The notes beneath the pieces are model-generated. The model made no database searches, was not told the DNA's origin, and was given only the letters and a program-made list of their open reading frames with translations. Position numbers and translations under genes: made by a program. DNA of 64,000 nt from Corallococcus silvisoli (GTDB lineage: Bacteria; Myxococcota; Myxococcia; Myxococcales; Myxococcaceae), in the NCBI RefSeq assembly GCF_009909145.1, contig NZ_JAAAPJ010000005.1:62001-126000 (forward strand), written 5' to 3'. Position 1 is the first letter of the stretch. The number at the start of each line of letters is the position of its first letter. Of the stretch, positions 1 through 8,065 are shown piece after piece.

Positions 1-764
1 AGCCGCCGCCCCCGCTCGTCAGCGAGGTGAGCGCCACCGTGCTGGAGTCCCTGTTGGGTCCGGACGGCGCGGAGGAGATCCTGATGCACCCGTGGGCACG
101 CCTGCACGTGGTGACGACCCGGTGCAAGGGCCTGCTCGCGGTGGAGCGCTCCGGAGTGCAGCTCGCGGGCTTCGTGCTCGGCGCGCTGGCGAACGCGGTG
201 AGCCGCAAGACCCTGGGGCTCCAGATGGAGCGTGTGATCTTCCACACCGCTGGGGACACCAGCCCCTTCGCGGGATTGAAGGACCTGCCGTCCGCGCACC
301 GCGCGCTCACCCGCGACAACCTGCGCCCCGCCCTGCTCGCGTCGGGTTCCATCCCGCTCGTCATCGCGGGCGTCCACGACATCCCGGGAGCGCCGCCGGG
401 CACGTACCGGGACGGAGGCGTCGTCGACTACCACCTGGATGTCGACTACGGCGCGGGGGACGGGCTGGTCCTCTATCCGCACTTCTATCCGTACGTCGTG
501 CCCGGCTGGTTCGACAAGTCGCTCAAGTGGCGCCGCGCGGGGCCGCTCAACTTCCGGCGCGCGCTGATCATCACCCCGTCGCCCGCGCACCTGGAGCGGC
601 TGCCCGGAAGGCGCATCCCTGACCGAGCCGACTTCACGAAGATGAAGGACGCGGACCGCATCCGCGCATGGAAGCAGGTGCTGGCCGAGGGCGAGCGCAT
701 GTCCGACGAGCTGCGCGGGCTGATCGCCACGGGCCGCATCGCGGATCACGTGCAGCCGCTCTAA
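1..764 (+). CDS. Patatin-like phospholipase (5'-truncated by window edge)
   Basis: The frame is open from the first bases of the window, so only the C-terminal part of the protein is present. A GTG at 27 is in frame but is not a credible start. The fragment carries the second half of a patatin domain: the conserved ASGSIPLVIAG strand and the DGG motif (YRDGGVVDYH), whose Asp is the dyad partner of the GXSXG serine that must lie upstream of the window. Family role: serine acyl hydrolase acting on membrane lipids. It is convergent with the alpha/beta-hydrolase gene, with only 14 bp between the stop codons. Substrate unknown. Confidence 0.85.
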   Translation, partial: PPPPLVSEVSATVLESLLGPDGAEEILMHPWARLHVVTTRCKGLLAVERSGVQLAGFVLGALANAVSRKTLGLQMERVIFHTAGDTSPFAGLKDLPSAHRALTRDNLRPALLASGSIPLVIAGVHDIPGAPPGTYRDGGVVDYHLDVDYGAGDGLVLYPHFYPYVVPGWFDKSLKWRRAGPLNFRRALIITPSPAHLERLPGRRIPDRADFTKMKDADRIRAWKQVLAEGERMSDELRGLIATGRIADHVQPL

Positions 765-778
765 GCGCGCGGCCCGGC

Positions 779-1990
779 TCAGGGGGTGAGCCACGTGCGA
801 AGCGCGGCGTAGACCTCCGGGTGATTGAGCAGATCAAGGTGGTTCGCGCCGAGGACGATGCGCTGGTTCGCGTCAGGAAACCGCAGCGTCAGCTCTGGTT
901 GGGCGTGCCGCCCGAGCGCGCTGTCCACCGGGACCAGCCCGTCCCCGGGAAGCCGCTCCGCCAGCGTCCGAGCGGTGGTCGCGGCGACCGCGTAGCACTC
1001 CACCCCCTCTGGCAGCGCGAGTTGGCGGCGCGCATCCCCAGCCCAGCCGAAGCGCTCCCGCCCCGCCCAGTGCTCATCGAGCACGTTGCCGAAGCGCAGG
1101 TCCGTGACCCCGGCGCCTCGAATCCGGCCGAGGCGCGCGAAGGGCGCGCTGTAGGGGCTGACCTCGAGCAGCACATCCACCCAGCTCCCGCCCCGCTCCA
1201 GCGGTGAGCCCTGGTGCGGCGTACCGAGGCAGACGAGCTTGCGCAACCAGGGGCGCCAGCCACGCCCTTCCGCCTCCGCGGCGAGGCATGCGCTCCGGGC
1301 CACCAGCCCGCCCATGCTGTGGCCCACGAGCGTCAGCGATTCGAGCGGCACGGGCCAGGAGGCCACCAACTGCTCCAGCAACTCCGAGAACGCTTGGCCA
1401 TTGCGGGAGATGTGCAGGCCGCTGTTGTAGTGGAGATAGACGGGCGTGAACCCGAGGTCGCGCGCCAACGCCGCGCCGTGGTCGTGCCCCGACCGGCTCC
1501 ATTGCAGATCATTCATCGAGGAGCCGTGGACCAGCACGAGCAGCTGGCCGCCAGCTCCAGGCAGGGCTTCACGCAGAGCGTCTGGCGAAAGCCCCAGCGC
1601 CCGCCCGGAGCTCCGGAATGACATCGGAATCGCGAGCGGGTTGCCCCCCTCCTCCAGCGCATCCCCCAGCACGCCATTCAGCGCGGAGACCACGGCCTCC
1701 CGCTGGGGCCCCGGAGCACTGTCCCCCAGCCAGGGCGTGAGCTGCTCCAGCACGGCGTCGAGCCCCATCCCGACCTGCCGGGTGACCCCCTGGAGCGTTC
1801 CGTAGAGCCACCCCGTGAAGAGCCGCGCCGGGCGCTCCAAGGGCCTGCCCAGCACGGACGGCCCGCTCGCGATGGTGCAGTGCATCTCCTCGACCAGCCC
1901 CATCACCCCCTGGGTGGCCTGCACCGCGAGGCGACTGGCCCCACGCAAGGCATCCGCGTTCTTCCGTGTTCCCGGCGACTGACGGTTCAT
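779..1990 (-). CDS. Alpha/beta-hydrolase, lipase/esterase family
   Basis: About 403 residues from the ATG at 1990 (MNRQSPG). The frame extends to a TTG at 2053, but that TTG is the -35 element of the promoter, so the shorter start is preferred. The oxyanion-loop segment is LVLVHGSSMND, the nucleophile elbow is GHSMGG, and a GTPHQGSP strand follows, as in triacylglycerol lipases and PGAP1-like esterases. The Asp of GDGLVPVDSA and the His of GANHLDLL are the likely remaining triad members. The first ~170 residues form an alpha-helical extension without motifs. No signal peptide is evident. A palindrome in the promoter suggests TetR-type repression. Natural substrate cannot be told. Confidence 0.85.
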   Translation of the reverse strand: MNRQSPGTRKNADALRGASRLAVQATQGVMGLVEEMHCTIASGPSVLGRPLERPARLFTGWLYGTLQGVTRQVGMGLDAVLEQLTPWLGDSAPGPQREAVVSALNGVLGDALEEGGNPLAIPMSFRSSGRALGLSPDALREALPGAGGQLLVLVHGSSMNDLQWSRSGHDHGAALARDLGFTPVYLHYNSGLHISRNGQAFSELLEQLVASWPVPLESLTLVGHSMGGLVARSACLAAEAEGRGWRPWLRKLVCLGTPHQGSPLERGGSWVDVLLEVSPYSAPFARLGRIRGAGVTDLRFGNVLDEHWAGRERFGWAGDARRQLALPEGVECYAVAATTARTLAERLPGDGLVPVDSALGRHAQPELTLRFPDANQRIVLGANHLDLLNHPEVYAALRTWLTP

Positions 1991-2024
1991 GGCGAGCACC
2001 CCCATGTCAAACCTACCGAACCGT

Positions 2025-2053
2025 AACCTACCCATCCGTAGGTTCGCCGTCAA
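2025..2053 (-). promoter_or_regulatory. Promoter with embedded TetR-like operator upstream of the lipase gene
   Basis: On the minus strand TTGACG (2053-2048) is followed after 17 bp by TAGGTT (2030-2025). A perfect inverted repeat AACCTAC-N6-GTAGGTT spans 2025-2044, inside the spacer and the -10. A third copy, AACCTAC, lies at 2010-2016 in direct orientation at a 15-bp step. The size and position are those of TetR-family operators that block RNA polymerase. No regulator gene is adjacent within the window. Confidence 0.6.
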
Positions 2054-2096
2054 CCGCGCCAGTCCGCCTGGGCTTTCACCCGAGCAAGCGTGTGGC

Positions 2097-2900
2097 TCAG
2101 CGCGAGGAGCGTTGAACCATCCGCTCCAGGAGGGCCGGGAGGAACCGCTTCAGGGTGAGCGCGAGGCGATCCTTGCCCCACCGTCCGACGTAGACCTCCG
2201 AGCGCTTGCGCGCGACCGCGGAGAGAATCTGGGCCGCCGTCTCGGCGGGGGTCGCGCCGTTCGCCGTCGTGGCTTCGTCCTTCCCCGTGGGCTCCCCCTC
2301 CGCCGTCAGCGCGTTGCGGCTGACGTTGGTCGCGACGTAGCCCGGCATGATCAGGGACACCGACACACCGTCCGCGGCGGTCTCGGCCCGAAGACAATCG
2401 AAGAATCCGTGCAGTGCGTGCTTCGCGCCCGCGTAGGAGGACCTGAGCGGAGTGCCGACCTTCGCCATCACGCTGGTGATGACGACGAAGTGCCCACTTC
2501 GCTGGCTCAGCAGGGTGGGCAGGACCGCTCGCGTCAGCGCGACCGTGCCGAAGTAGTCCACTTCCATGATGCGTCGATGCACGTCCATCGCCGTGTCCTC
2601 CACGAGCGAGCGCTGACTGATTCCGCCGTTGTGAACCACGATGTCGATTCGCCCGAAGCGCTCCAGCACGTGCTCGACGAGGCGGGGGAAGTCGTCGGAC
2701 ACCGAGAGGTCGAGCGGCACGATGAAGACCTCCGCCGCTCCACACCGCGCCGCGACCCGCCGCAGCTCGGCTTCACGCCGCGCGGAGAGGACCAGCCGCG
2801 CGCCAGCCTGAGCGAAGGCCAGCGCGAGCGCCTCGCCGATGCCCGACGACGCGCCCGTGACCCACACGACCTTTCCGGCGAACCGGTCCTTGCTGGCCAT
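2097..2900 (-). CDS. SDR-family NAD(P)-dependent oxidoreductase
   Basis: Classical short-chain dehydrogenase of 267 residues. The ATG at 2900 is chosen because GGGGGAGGT lies about 8 nt upstream; the open frame to 3002 is not needed. Visible motifs are the TGASSGIG cofactor loop, the structural HNGG (variant of NNAG), the catalytic Ser in VVITSV, and YAGAK (Tyr-x3-Lys). The PGYVATN segment is typical of the family. A basic C-terminal stretch (RKRSEVYVGRWGKDRL, then LKRFLPALLERM) resembles membrane-associated DHRS7-like SDRs. It lies 43 bp upstream of the lipase promoter on the same strand. Substrate unknown. Confidence 0.85.
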   Translation of the reverse strand: MASKDRFAGKVVWVTGASSGIGEALALAFAQAGARLVLSARREAELRRVAARCGAAEVFIVPLDLSVSDDFPRLVEHVLERFGRIDIVVHNGGISQRSLVEDTAMDVHRRIMEVDYFGTVALTRAVLPTLLSQRSGHFVVITSVMAKVGTPLRSSYAGAKHALHGFFDCLRAETAADGVSVSLIMPGYVATNVSRNALTAEGEPTGKDEATTANGATPAETAAQILSAVARKRSEVYVGRWGKDRLALTLKRFLPALLERMVQRSSR

Positions 2901-3263
2901 TTCGAGCGACCTCCCCCTTGAGGCGGCGCGTTCGCGCCATGGACCCCATCGCGCCGAAGTTCCGAGCAGCCGGAGGGCTTCCCGGACAGCCGCTCCGCCC
3001 ACTGGAGCGGACCTTCGTGCAACACGGTCTGATCAAGACGAAGGATGAAGCACCAGTTCCGCCGCGAGAGCACGCGCACCACGGGGCGCTCGACGGAGCG
3101 GTATCCGTCGAAGTCACTCGCGGTGGCCCCCATGGCCGATGGCGGCGTCAGCTCCATGACGCTGCGCCACCTCGCGTCCGGCATCAGGCGCGCCCTGGCT
3201 TGCTCGCTGGAGAGGAAGCCCCTGGGGCGATCCGCCGTCCCAAGTGGCGCGTGCCATGAATTG
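2901..3263. other. Unassigned 360-bp stretch between SDR gene and tRNA terminator
   Basis: No convincing gene. A minus-strand frame from 3271 runs through this stretch and into the SDR gene out of frame. It contains a non-repetitive segment (SDFDGYRSVERPVV, then RRNWCFILRLDQ) that could be a remnant, but there is no ribosome-binding site, no recognisable family, and its continuation antisense-phases the SDR. A competing plus-strand frame at 2918-3259 looks like a GC shadow. The SDR promoter should be here. Confidence 0.4.
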
Positions 3264-3304
3264 AAAAACAAAAACCCCGGCTTCCAATCGCTTGGAAGCC
3301 GGGG
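3264..3304 (-). terminator. Rho-independent terminator of the tRNA-fMet gene
   Basis: A perfect 13-bp stem (3275-3287 with 3292-3304, loop TCGC) is followed on the minus strand by TTTTTGTTTT (complement of 3274-3264). It lies 10 bp beyond the tRNA 3' end. Confidence 0.92.
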
Positions 3305-3313
3305 TCTCTGAAA

Positions 3314-3388
<75 letters not shown>

Positions 3389-3403
3389 GCGAGAACGAGA
3401 GGC

Positions 3404-3432
3404 TAAGTACGTCAGCCCCTCGTCAGCGTCAA
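3404..3432 (-). promoter_or_regulatory. Probable promoter of tRNA-fMet
   Basis: TTGACG (3432-3427) followed after 17 bp by TACTTA (3409-3404) on the minus strand. This places initiation about 10 nt before the mature tRNA 5' end. The -10 is weak, and the site abuts the stop codon of the S1-domain gene. Confidence 0.5.
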
Positions 3433-3435
3433 CAA

Positions 3436-5460
3436 CTACTTACCCAACTTGCTGAGCAGGTCCGCGAAGGTGCCGAAGCCCTTCTTGCCAGCGCCCTGCG
3501 GCTGCTGCGTCTTCTGCCACGCCTCCACCTCGGCGCGCTCTTCGGCGCGGATGGCCGCGGGAATGGACAGACGGATCTTCCCGGAGGCGTCGATGTCGAT
3601 GATCGCCACCTTCAGCTCCTGCCCGATGGAGAAGTGCTTGCGCATGTCCGTGCCGCGGTCGGTGCCCGTCTCGCTGGCGGGGATGAGGCCCTTGCCGCCC
3701 GGGAAGGCGAGGAACACGCCGTAGGGCTCCAGCCGATCCACCTTGCCGACGACGACCGCGCCGACCTTCGGGCGGGGCGCCGCGGGCTGCGCCGGGGCCG
3801 ACTCGGCCTTGGCCTGCTGCGCGGGACGCTCCTCGGGCGGACGCTGCGCCTCCTCCTCGGAGATGCGGCGCAGGCCGATGCGCTTGTCGTTGGGGTCGAT
3901 CTTCTCGACGGACACCCAGATGACCTCGCCCTCCTTCACCGCGTCACGCGGGTGGGCGATGCGCCGGTCGCTCAGCGCGGAGATGTGCACCAGGCCGTCC
4001 ACGCCCGGGCGCAGCTCCACGAACGCGCCGAAGGGCTGGAGCCGGACGACCTTGCCCTGCAGGCGGTCGCCCTCCTTGATCTCCTCCAGCGCCTTCTTGA
4101 ACGGATCCTCCTGGCGCGAACGCAGCGACAGGGTGATGCGCTCCTTCTGCTTCGCCTTGTCCGGGGAGTTGGGCTGGCCCTCCTCCATGCGGAGGATCTC
4201 CACCTCCACCTCGTCGCCCTGCTTCACGACGTCGCTGGGGTGCGCCACGCGCGTGTAGGACAGCTCGGAGACGGGGATCATGCCCTCCACGCCGCCCAGG
4301 TCCACGAACACGCCGAAGTCGCGCACGCCGGAGACCTTGCCCTTGACCGTCTTGCCCACGGCCAGGTTCTTGCGGGTCTCCGTGGCCAGCCGGCGCTGCT
4401 CGTCCTCCAGCAGCGAGCGGCGCGACAGCACCACGTTGCGGTCGCGCACTTCCGTGACCCGGAACTGGAGCTTCTCGCCGATGAACTGATCCGGCTTCTC
4501 CACGAAGCGGATGTCCAGCTGGCTGATGGGGCAGAAGGCGCGCGTCTCACCGATCGCCACCTCCACGCCGCCCTTGTTGACGCTGAGGACCAGGCCCTCC
4601 ACCGGCATGCCGGAGGCGCGGGCCTCCGCGAGCATCGCCATGGAAGCGTTGCCCTTGGCCAGCGCGCGGCTGAGCAGGATGCCCCGGGCACCCATCTCCA
4701 CCACGTGCGCCTCCAGGCGGTCGCCCACGCCGAAGCGCAGGATGCCCTCGTCGTCCTTGAGCTCGCGCAGCTCGATCATCGCCTCCGACTTCGCGGAGCC
4801 GTCCAGCGACACGAACGCGGTGTCCGCGCCCAGTTGGAAGATGGTGCCGGCGACCTTCTCGCCCACGCGCACGCCGCGGCGGCCGGGAGCGCCACCGTCC
4901 TTGACCTGCGCCTCGAACATGTCGGCGAAGGACTCGGTCTCCGGGACCTCCTCGTACAGAGGGCTGGAGGGCACGGGGGTCGGCGTCACCGGACGCGGCG
5001 CCGGAGCCGGCGAGGAAGCCGCAGAGGCCTGCGCGTCGGCGCCGGTCTGCTCCGCGGTCGCGGTCGCCTCGGCGGGCTTGTCACCCTCCAGGGCGCGCGT
5101 CTCGATGGAGCCGGAGGCGCGCTTCACGACCACCATGGGGCCGGAGGGACGGCGCTCGCCGCCACCGCCGCTGCCACCCCGGCGCTCGCCGCCGCCACGG
5201 CCACCGCCGCGCTCGCCGCCGCCCCGGGGCGCATCTCCCTGGGGACGCGGCTGCGCCTGCGCGTCGCGCGGGCCACGCTCACCGCGGCCCGGGCCGCGCT
5301 GCTCGTCACGGCCACCACCGCCACGGCCGCCGCCACCGCGCTCGTTGCCCTGGCCCCCGGAAGGGATGCCCAGCATCACGTCGCCAAACGTGGCCTTCGG
5401 CTTCTTGGGACCGAAACCGCCAGGACCGCCCGAATTACCGCCGCTCTTCTCGTCGCTCAC
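3436..5460 (-). CDS. Five-S1-domain RNA-binding protein with RGG-rich N-terminus
   Basis: 674 residues. Residues 1-32 contain FGDVML. Residues 33-107 are almost entirely Gly/Arg (repeated GGGR and GERR units), followed by a Pro/Ala linker to about 165. Five S1/OB folds follow at roughly 198-266, 284-348, 369-447, 464-532 and 566-634. The third and fourth carry the canonical DFGVFVDL and PFGAFVEL cores. The tail (FGTFADLLSKLGK) echoes the N-terminal FGDVML motif. The family binds RNA. It is not a canonical ribosomal protein S1, which has six repeats and no RGG head. A separate rpsA is expected elsewhere. The RGG tract suggests nonspecific RNA or protein contacts. Confidence 0.85.
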   Translation of the reverse strand: MSDEKSGGNSGGPGGFGPKKPKATFGDVMLGIPSGGQGNERGGGGRGGGGRDEQRGPGRGERGPRDAQAQPRPQGDAPRGGGERGGGRGGGERRGGSGGGGERRPSGPMVVVKRASGSIETRALEGDKPAEATATAEQTGADAQASAASSPAPAPRPVTPTPVPSSPLYEEVPETESFADMFEAQVKDGGAPGRRGVRVGEKVAGTIFQLGADTAFVSLDGSAKSEAMIELRELKDDEGILRFGVGDRLEAHVVEMGARGILLSRALAKGNASMAMLAEARASGMPVEGLVLSVNKGGVEVAIGETRAFCPISQLDIRFVEKPDQFIGEKLQFRVTEVRDRNVVLSRRSLLEDEQRRLATETRKNLAVGKTVKGKVSGVRDFGVFVDLGGVEGMIPVSELSYTRVAHPSDVVKQGDEVEVEILRMEEGQPNSPDKAKQKERITLSLRSRQEDPFKKALEEIKEGDRLQGKVVRLQPFGAFVELRPGVDGLVHISALSDRRIAHPRDAVKEGEVIWVSVEKIDPNDKRIGLRRISEEEAQRPPEERPAQQAKAESAPAQPAAPRPKVGAVVVGKVDRLEPYGVFLAFPGGKGLIPASETGTDRGTDMRKHFSIGQELKVAIIDIDASGKIRLSIPAAIRAEERAEVEAWQKTQQPQGAGKKGFGTFADLLSKLGK

Positions 5461-5687
5461 TGCCGAGACCTTCCGTTGACGATTTCGACCCAGGACTTTC
5501 GTGAAGTCAGGGCCTCTTGAAAAAGGCGGCGCACTCTACACGCGCGCCATGCCCGGAGGAAGCCGCATACGGCCATCCCCCTCACAATCGGCCTCCTATC
5601 GCAACGGAAAGGGGGCTGTCCTGCATTCCGTTTGCGCCCCCAAGCACCGCCTGGAGAGCAGCCGTCCTGCCTTGCGCCGCGCCGCGT

Positions 5688-7415
5688 CTAGCGGGCCAGC
5701 CCCAGCCGCCGCCCCACCTTGCGGAAGACGGCGCCTGCCTCCGGCACGCCGAGCAGGGCGGAGACCGCGAAGTAGACGACCCCGAACGGCACCGCCGTCG
5801 CCGCCAGCCCCAGCACCGGGTGCAGCCGGGGCGGCACCAGCAGTGCGCCGCCCCACTCCGCGGCCACCCCGGGCATGGGGCCCAGGAGGGCGGTGAGGCC
5901 CTGCTTGACCGCCAGCGCCACGAGCCCGCCCACCGCCGCCGCGCCCCACAGCCGGGGCAGCAGCCCTGGCGGCAGGCCCACGGGCCCCACCCTCGACTTC
6001 AGCTTGCGGCGCAGGAGGGTGGTCTCCACCCAGGCCACGATGCCGCTGGACAGGGTGAGGAAGGCCGCGCCCAGCTCGCGAGGCAGGCCCAGGCGCTCCG
6101 GGAGCCACAGCGCCAGGAACCAGGCCTTCACGGTGCCCAGGGCCACGCGCACGACGGCGTAGCGCAGGGGCGTCTTCGGATCCTTCAGCGCGTAGAAGGC
6201 GGAGGCGTAGAGCCGGCCCACGGTGGAGGCCACCAGGCCCACCGCCGCGCCCATCAGCAGGTACCAGAGGTAGCGCGAGTCCGCCGCGCCGAAGCGGCCC
6301 GTCTGCAAGAGCGCGCCACTCACGAGGTCGCCCAGGAAGAGCAGCGCGGCGGCGGACGGCACCACCCAGAAGGCGATGCGCCGCGAGCCCGCGTCGATGC
6401 GGCTTCGCAGCTTCGCGTGCGCGTCCGCATCCCCTTCCGCCGTGGCGCGCGCCATCTCCGGCAGCTCCGCGGCGGACACCGCCATGCCGAAGAGGCTCAC
6501 CGGGATGAGGTAGATGGTCTGCGCGTAGAGGAGCGACGACAGCGCGCGGTTGGAGATGAGCGACGCGAAGGCGGTGTCCACCCACGCACTGAACTGCACC
6601 ACGCCCCGCCCCAGCACCACCGGCCCGAAGTTCTTCAGCACCTGGCGCACGGAGGTGCTCGCCAGCGACAGCACCGGGCGGAAGCGGCCCAGCAGGCGCA
6701 GCACCGTGGGCACCTGCACCGCGAACTGGAGGAAGCTGCCCAGCACCACGCCGTAGGCCAGCCACTCCGTCAGGGCCTCCTCGGCAGCGCGGCCCCCGGA
6801 CGCGTACCGGCCCCCCACCGCCAGCAGCGTGGCGATGATGACCAGGTTCCACACCACCGGCGCCAGGTACGACAGGAGGAAGCGCCGGTGGCTGTTGAGG
6901 ATGCCCAGGCACCAGGCGCTCAGCACGAGGAAGCCCGTGCCGGGGAACAGGACGCGCACCAGCCGCACGGCCAGGTCCCGCTCGTTGCCATGGAAGCCCG
7001 GCGCGATGAGGTCCACGAACAGGGGCGTGGCCAGCATGCCCAGCGCCACCATCACGCCGGTGGCCAGGGCCAGGAGCCCGAACACCGCCCCCGCGACCCG
7101 GTCCGCCTCCTCCGCGTCCTTCTTGCCCAAGAGCTGGGCGTAGACGGGGATGAAGGAGCCCGACAGCACGCCTTCGCCAAAGAGGTTCTGGAGGAAGTTG
7201 GGGATGCGCAGCGCGGCCTTGAAGACGGCGGCGGCCTCCGCGTTGCCCAGGTAGTGCGCGAAGACGCGCTCGCGCACCAGCCCCATCAGCCGCGACGCCA
7301 GGATGCCAATGCCCACCAGCATCGCGCCCCGGCCTCCCGCGCGTTCGGTCATGGCCGGTGGGGGAGCGGCCGGGGTGGCGGACGAAGGCGGCGAGGCAGG
7401 GGCAGGGGCGGTCAC
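5688..7415 (-). CDS. murJ: Lipid II flippase MurJ
   Basis: 575 residues in the MviN/MurJ family of MOP-type transporters, with about 14 hydrophobic helices. The signature RIPNFLQNLFGEGVLSGSF lies at residues 70-88, and conserved charged residues of the early helices (SRLMGLVRERVFA) are present. Role: translocates lipid-linked peptidoglycan precursor across the inner membrane. The GTG at 7415 adds a Pro/Ala-rich cytosolic leader of 21 residues; ATG 7352 (MTERAGG) is an alternative and neither has a clear ribosome-binding site. It is divergent from the encapsulin genes. Confidence 0.93.
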   Translation of the reverse strand: MTAPAPASPPSSATPAAPPPAMTERAGGRGAMLVGIGILASRLMGLVRERVFAHYLGNAEAAAVFKAALRIPNFLQNLFGEGVLSGSFIPVYAQLLGKKDAEEADRVAGAVFGLLALATGVMVALGMLATPLFVDLIAPGFHGNERDLAVRLVRVLFPGTGFLVLSAWCLGILNSHRRFLLSYLAPVVWNLVIIATLLAVGGRYASGGRAAEEALTEWLAYGVVLGSFLQFAVQVPTVLRLLGRFRPVLSLASTSVRQVLKNFGPVVLGRGVVQFSAWVDTAFASLISNRALSSLLYAQTIYLIPVSLFGMAVSAAELPEMARATAEGDADAHAKLRSRIDAGSRRIAFWVVPSAAALLFLGDLVSGALLQTGRFGAADSRYLWYLLMGAAVGLVASTVGRLYASAFYALKDPKTPLRYAVVRVALGTVKAWFLALWLPERLGLPRELGAAFLTLSSGIVAWVETTLLRRKLKSRVGPVGLPPGLLPRLWGAAAVGGLVALAVKQGLTALLGPMPGVAAEWGGALLVPPRLHPVLGLAATAVPFGVVYFAVSALLGVPEAGAVFRKVGRRLGLAR

Positions 7416-7518
7416 GAAGGGGCGGACTCTACGTCCGGCGTTCTTCGCCTTGCAGCAGGAAACCCTTCGACCGCTGTTTCACTTGACGGTGCCCCCACGG
7501 GTTGCGAGGGTCCGCCCA

Positions 7519-8007
7519 ATGGCCGGAAAGTCCGACACCGAGCGGTCCGACGTCGCGCGCATCCGCGCCGTGCTGGCACGCGAGCTGGAGACCATCAACG
7601 AGTACGAGGCCTTCGCCGAGGACTCCTCCAACCCGGAGGTCCGCGCCTTCTTCCTCCACTTGGCGGCGGAGGAGAAGGAGCACGTGTCCGAAGCCACCCA
7701 CATGCTCCGGATGCTCGACAAGGGGCAGGACGCGCACTTCGCCAAGCCCTTCGTCCCCGGCCACTTCCAGTCCGCCATGGGGGGCGCCTCCTCCGAGCCG
7801 GCCGGGCCCGGCGAGGAACCCTCGCCCGCGGTGTCGCACGCCCCTCCCACGGTGGGCCGCATCGCCGCCGAGCCGCTCACGTCCCTGCCGCCCCAACGCC
7901 TCATCTATGGCGTGCCCGCGCCGCCGCCTTCCGCCAACAGCCACCCTCTGACCGTGGGCACCCTGCGCCGCGGCGGCGGAGGTGGTGGTTCCGGTGGCGG
8001 CCGCTGA
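7519..8007 (+). CDS. encB: Encapsulin-associated ferritin-like cargo protein EncB
   Basis: 162 residues from ATG 7519, with GAGGG 8 nt upstream. The N-terminal 75 residues form a short two-helix ferritin-like unit with Glu-rich helix 1 (ELETINEYE, 22-30) and an ExxH motif (E52, H55, in EEKEH) on helix 2, the ligands of encapsulated-ferritin diiron sites. A Pro-rich linker follows, and then the cargo-loading peptide LTVGTLRR at 144-151, matching the LTVGSLRR tags of M. xanthus cargo proteins. An unusual GGGGGGSGGGR tail comes after the tag. PTVGRIA near residue 113 resembles a degenerate second tag. It oxidises iron inside the shell encoded next door. Confidence 0.92.
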   Translation: MAGKSDTERSDVARIRAVLARELETINEYEAFAEDSSNPEVRAFFLHLAAEEKEHVSEATHMLRMLDKGQDAHFAKPFVPGHFQSAMGGASSEPAGPGEEPSPAVSHAPPTVGRIAAEPLTSLPPQRLIYGVPAPPPSANSHPLTVGTLRRGGGGGGSGGGR

Positions 8008-8065
8008 AGCCTTCGCAGCGTTCTTTTCCCTCCCCTCCTCTGCCGCTCCCGTGACGGAGACACCG

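Noticed and set aside
5150..5350. Gly/Arg-coding repeat in the S1 gene as a possible CRISPR or VNTR
   Set aside because: Units are irregular in length and sequence and stay in frame; it is a low-complexity coding tract.
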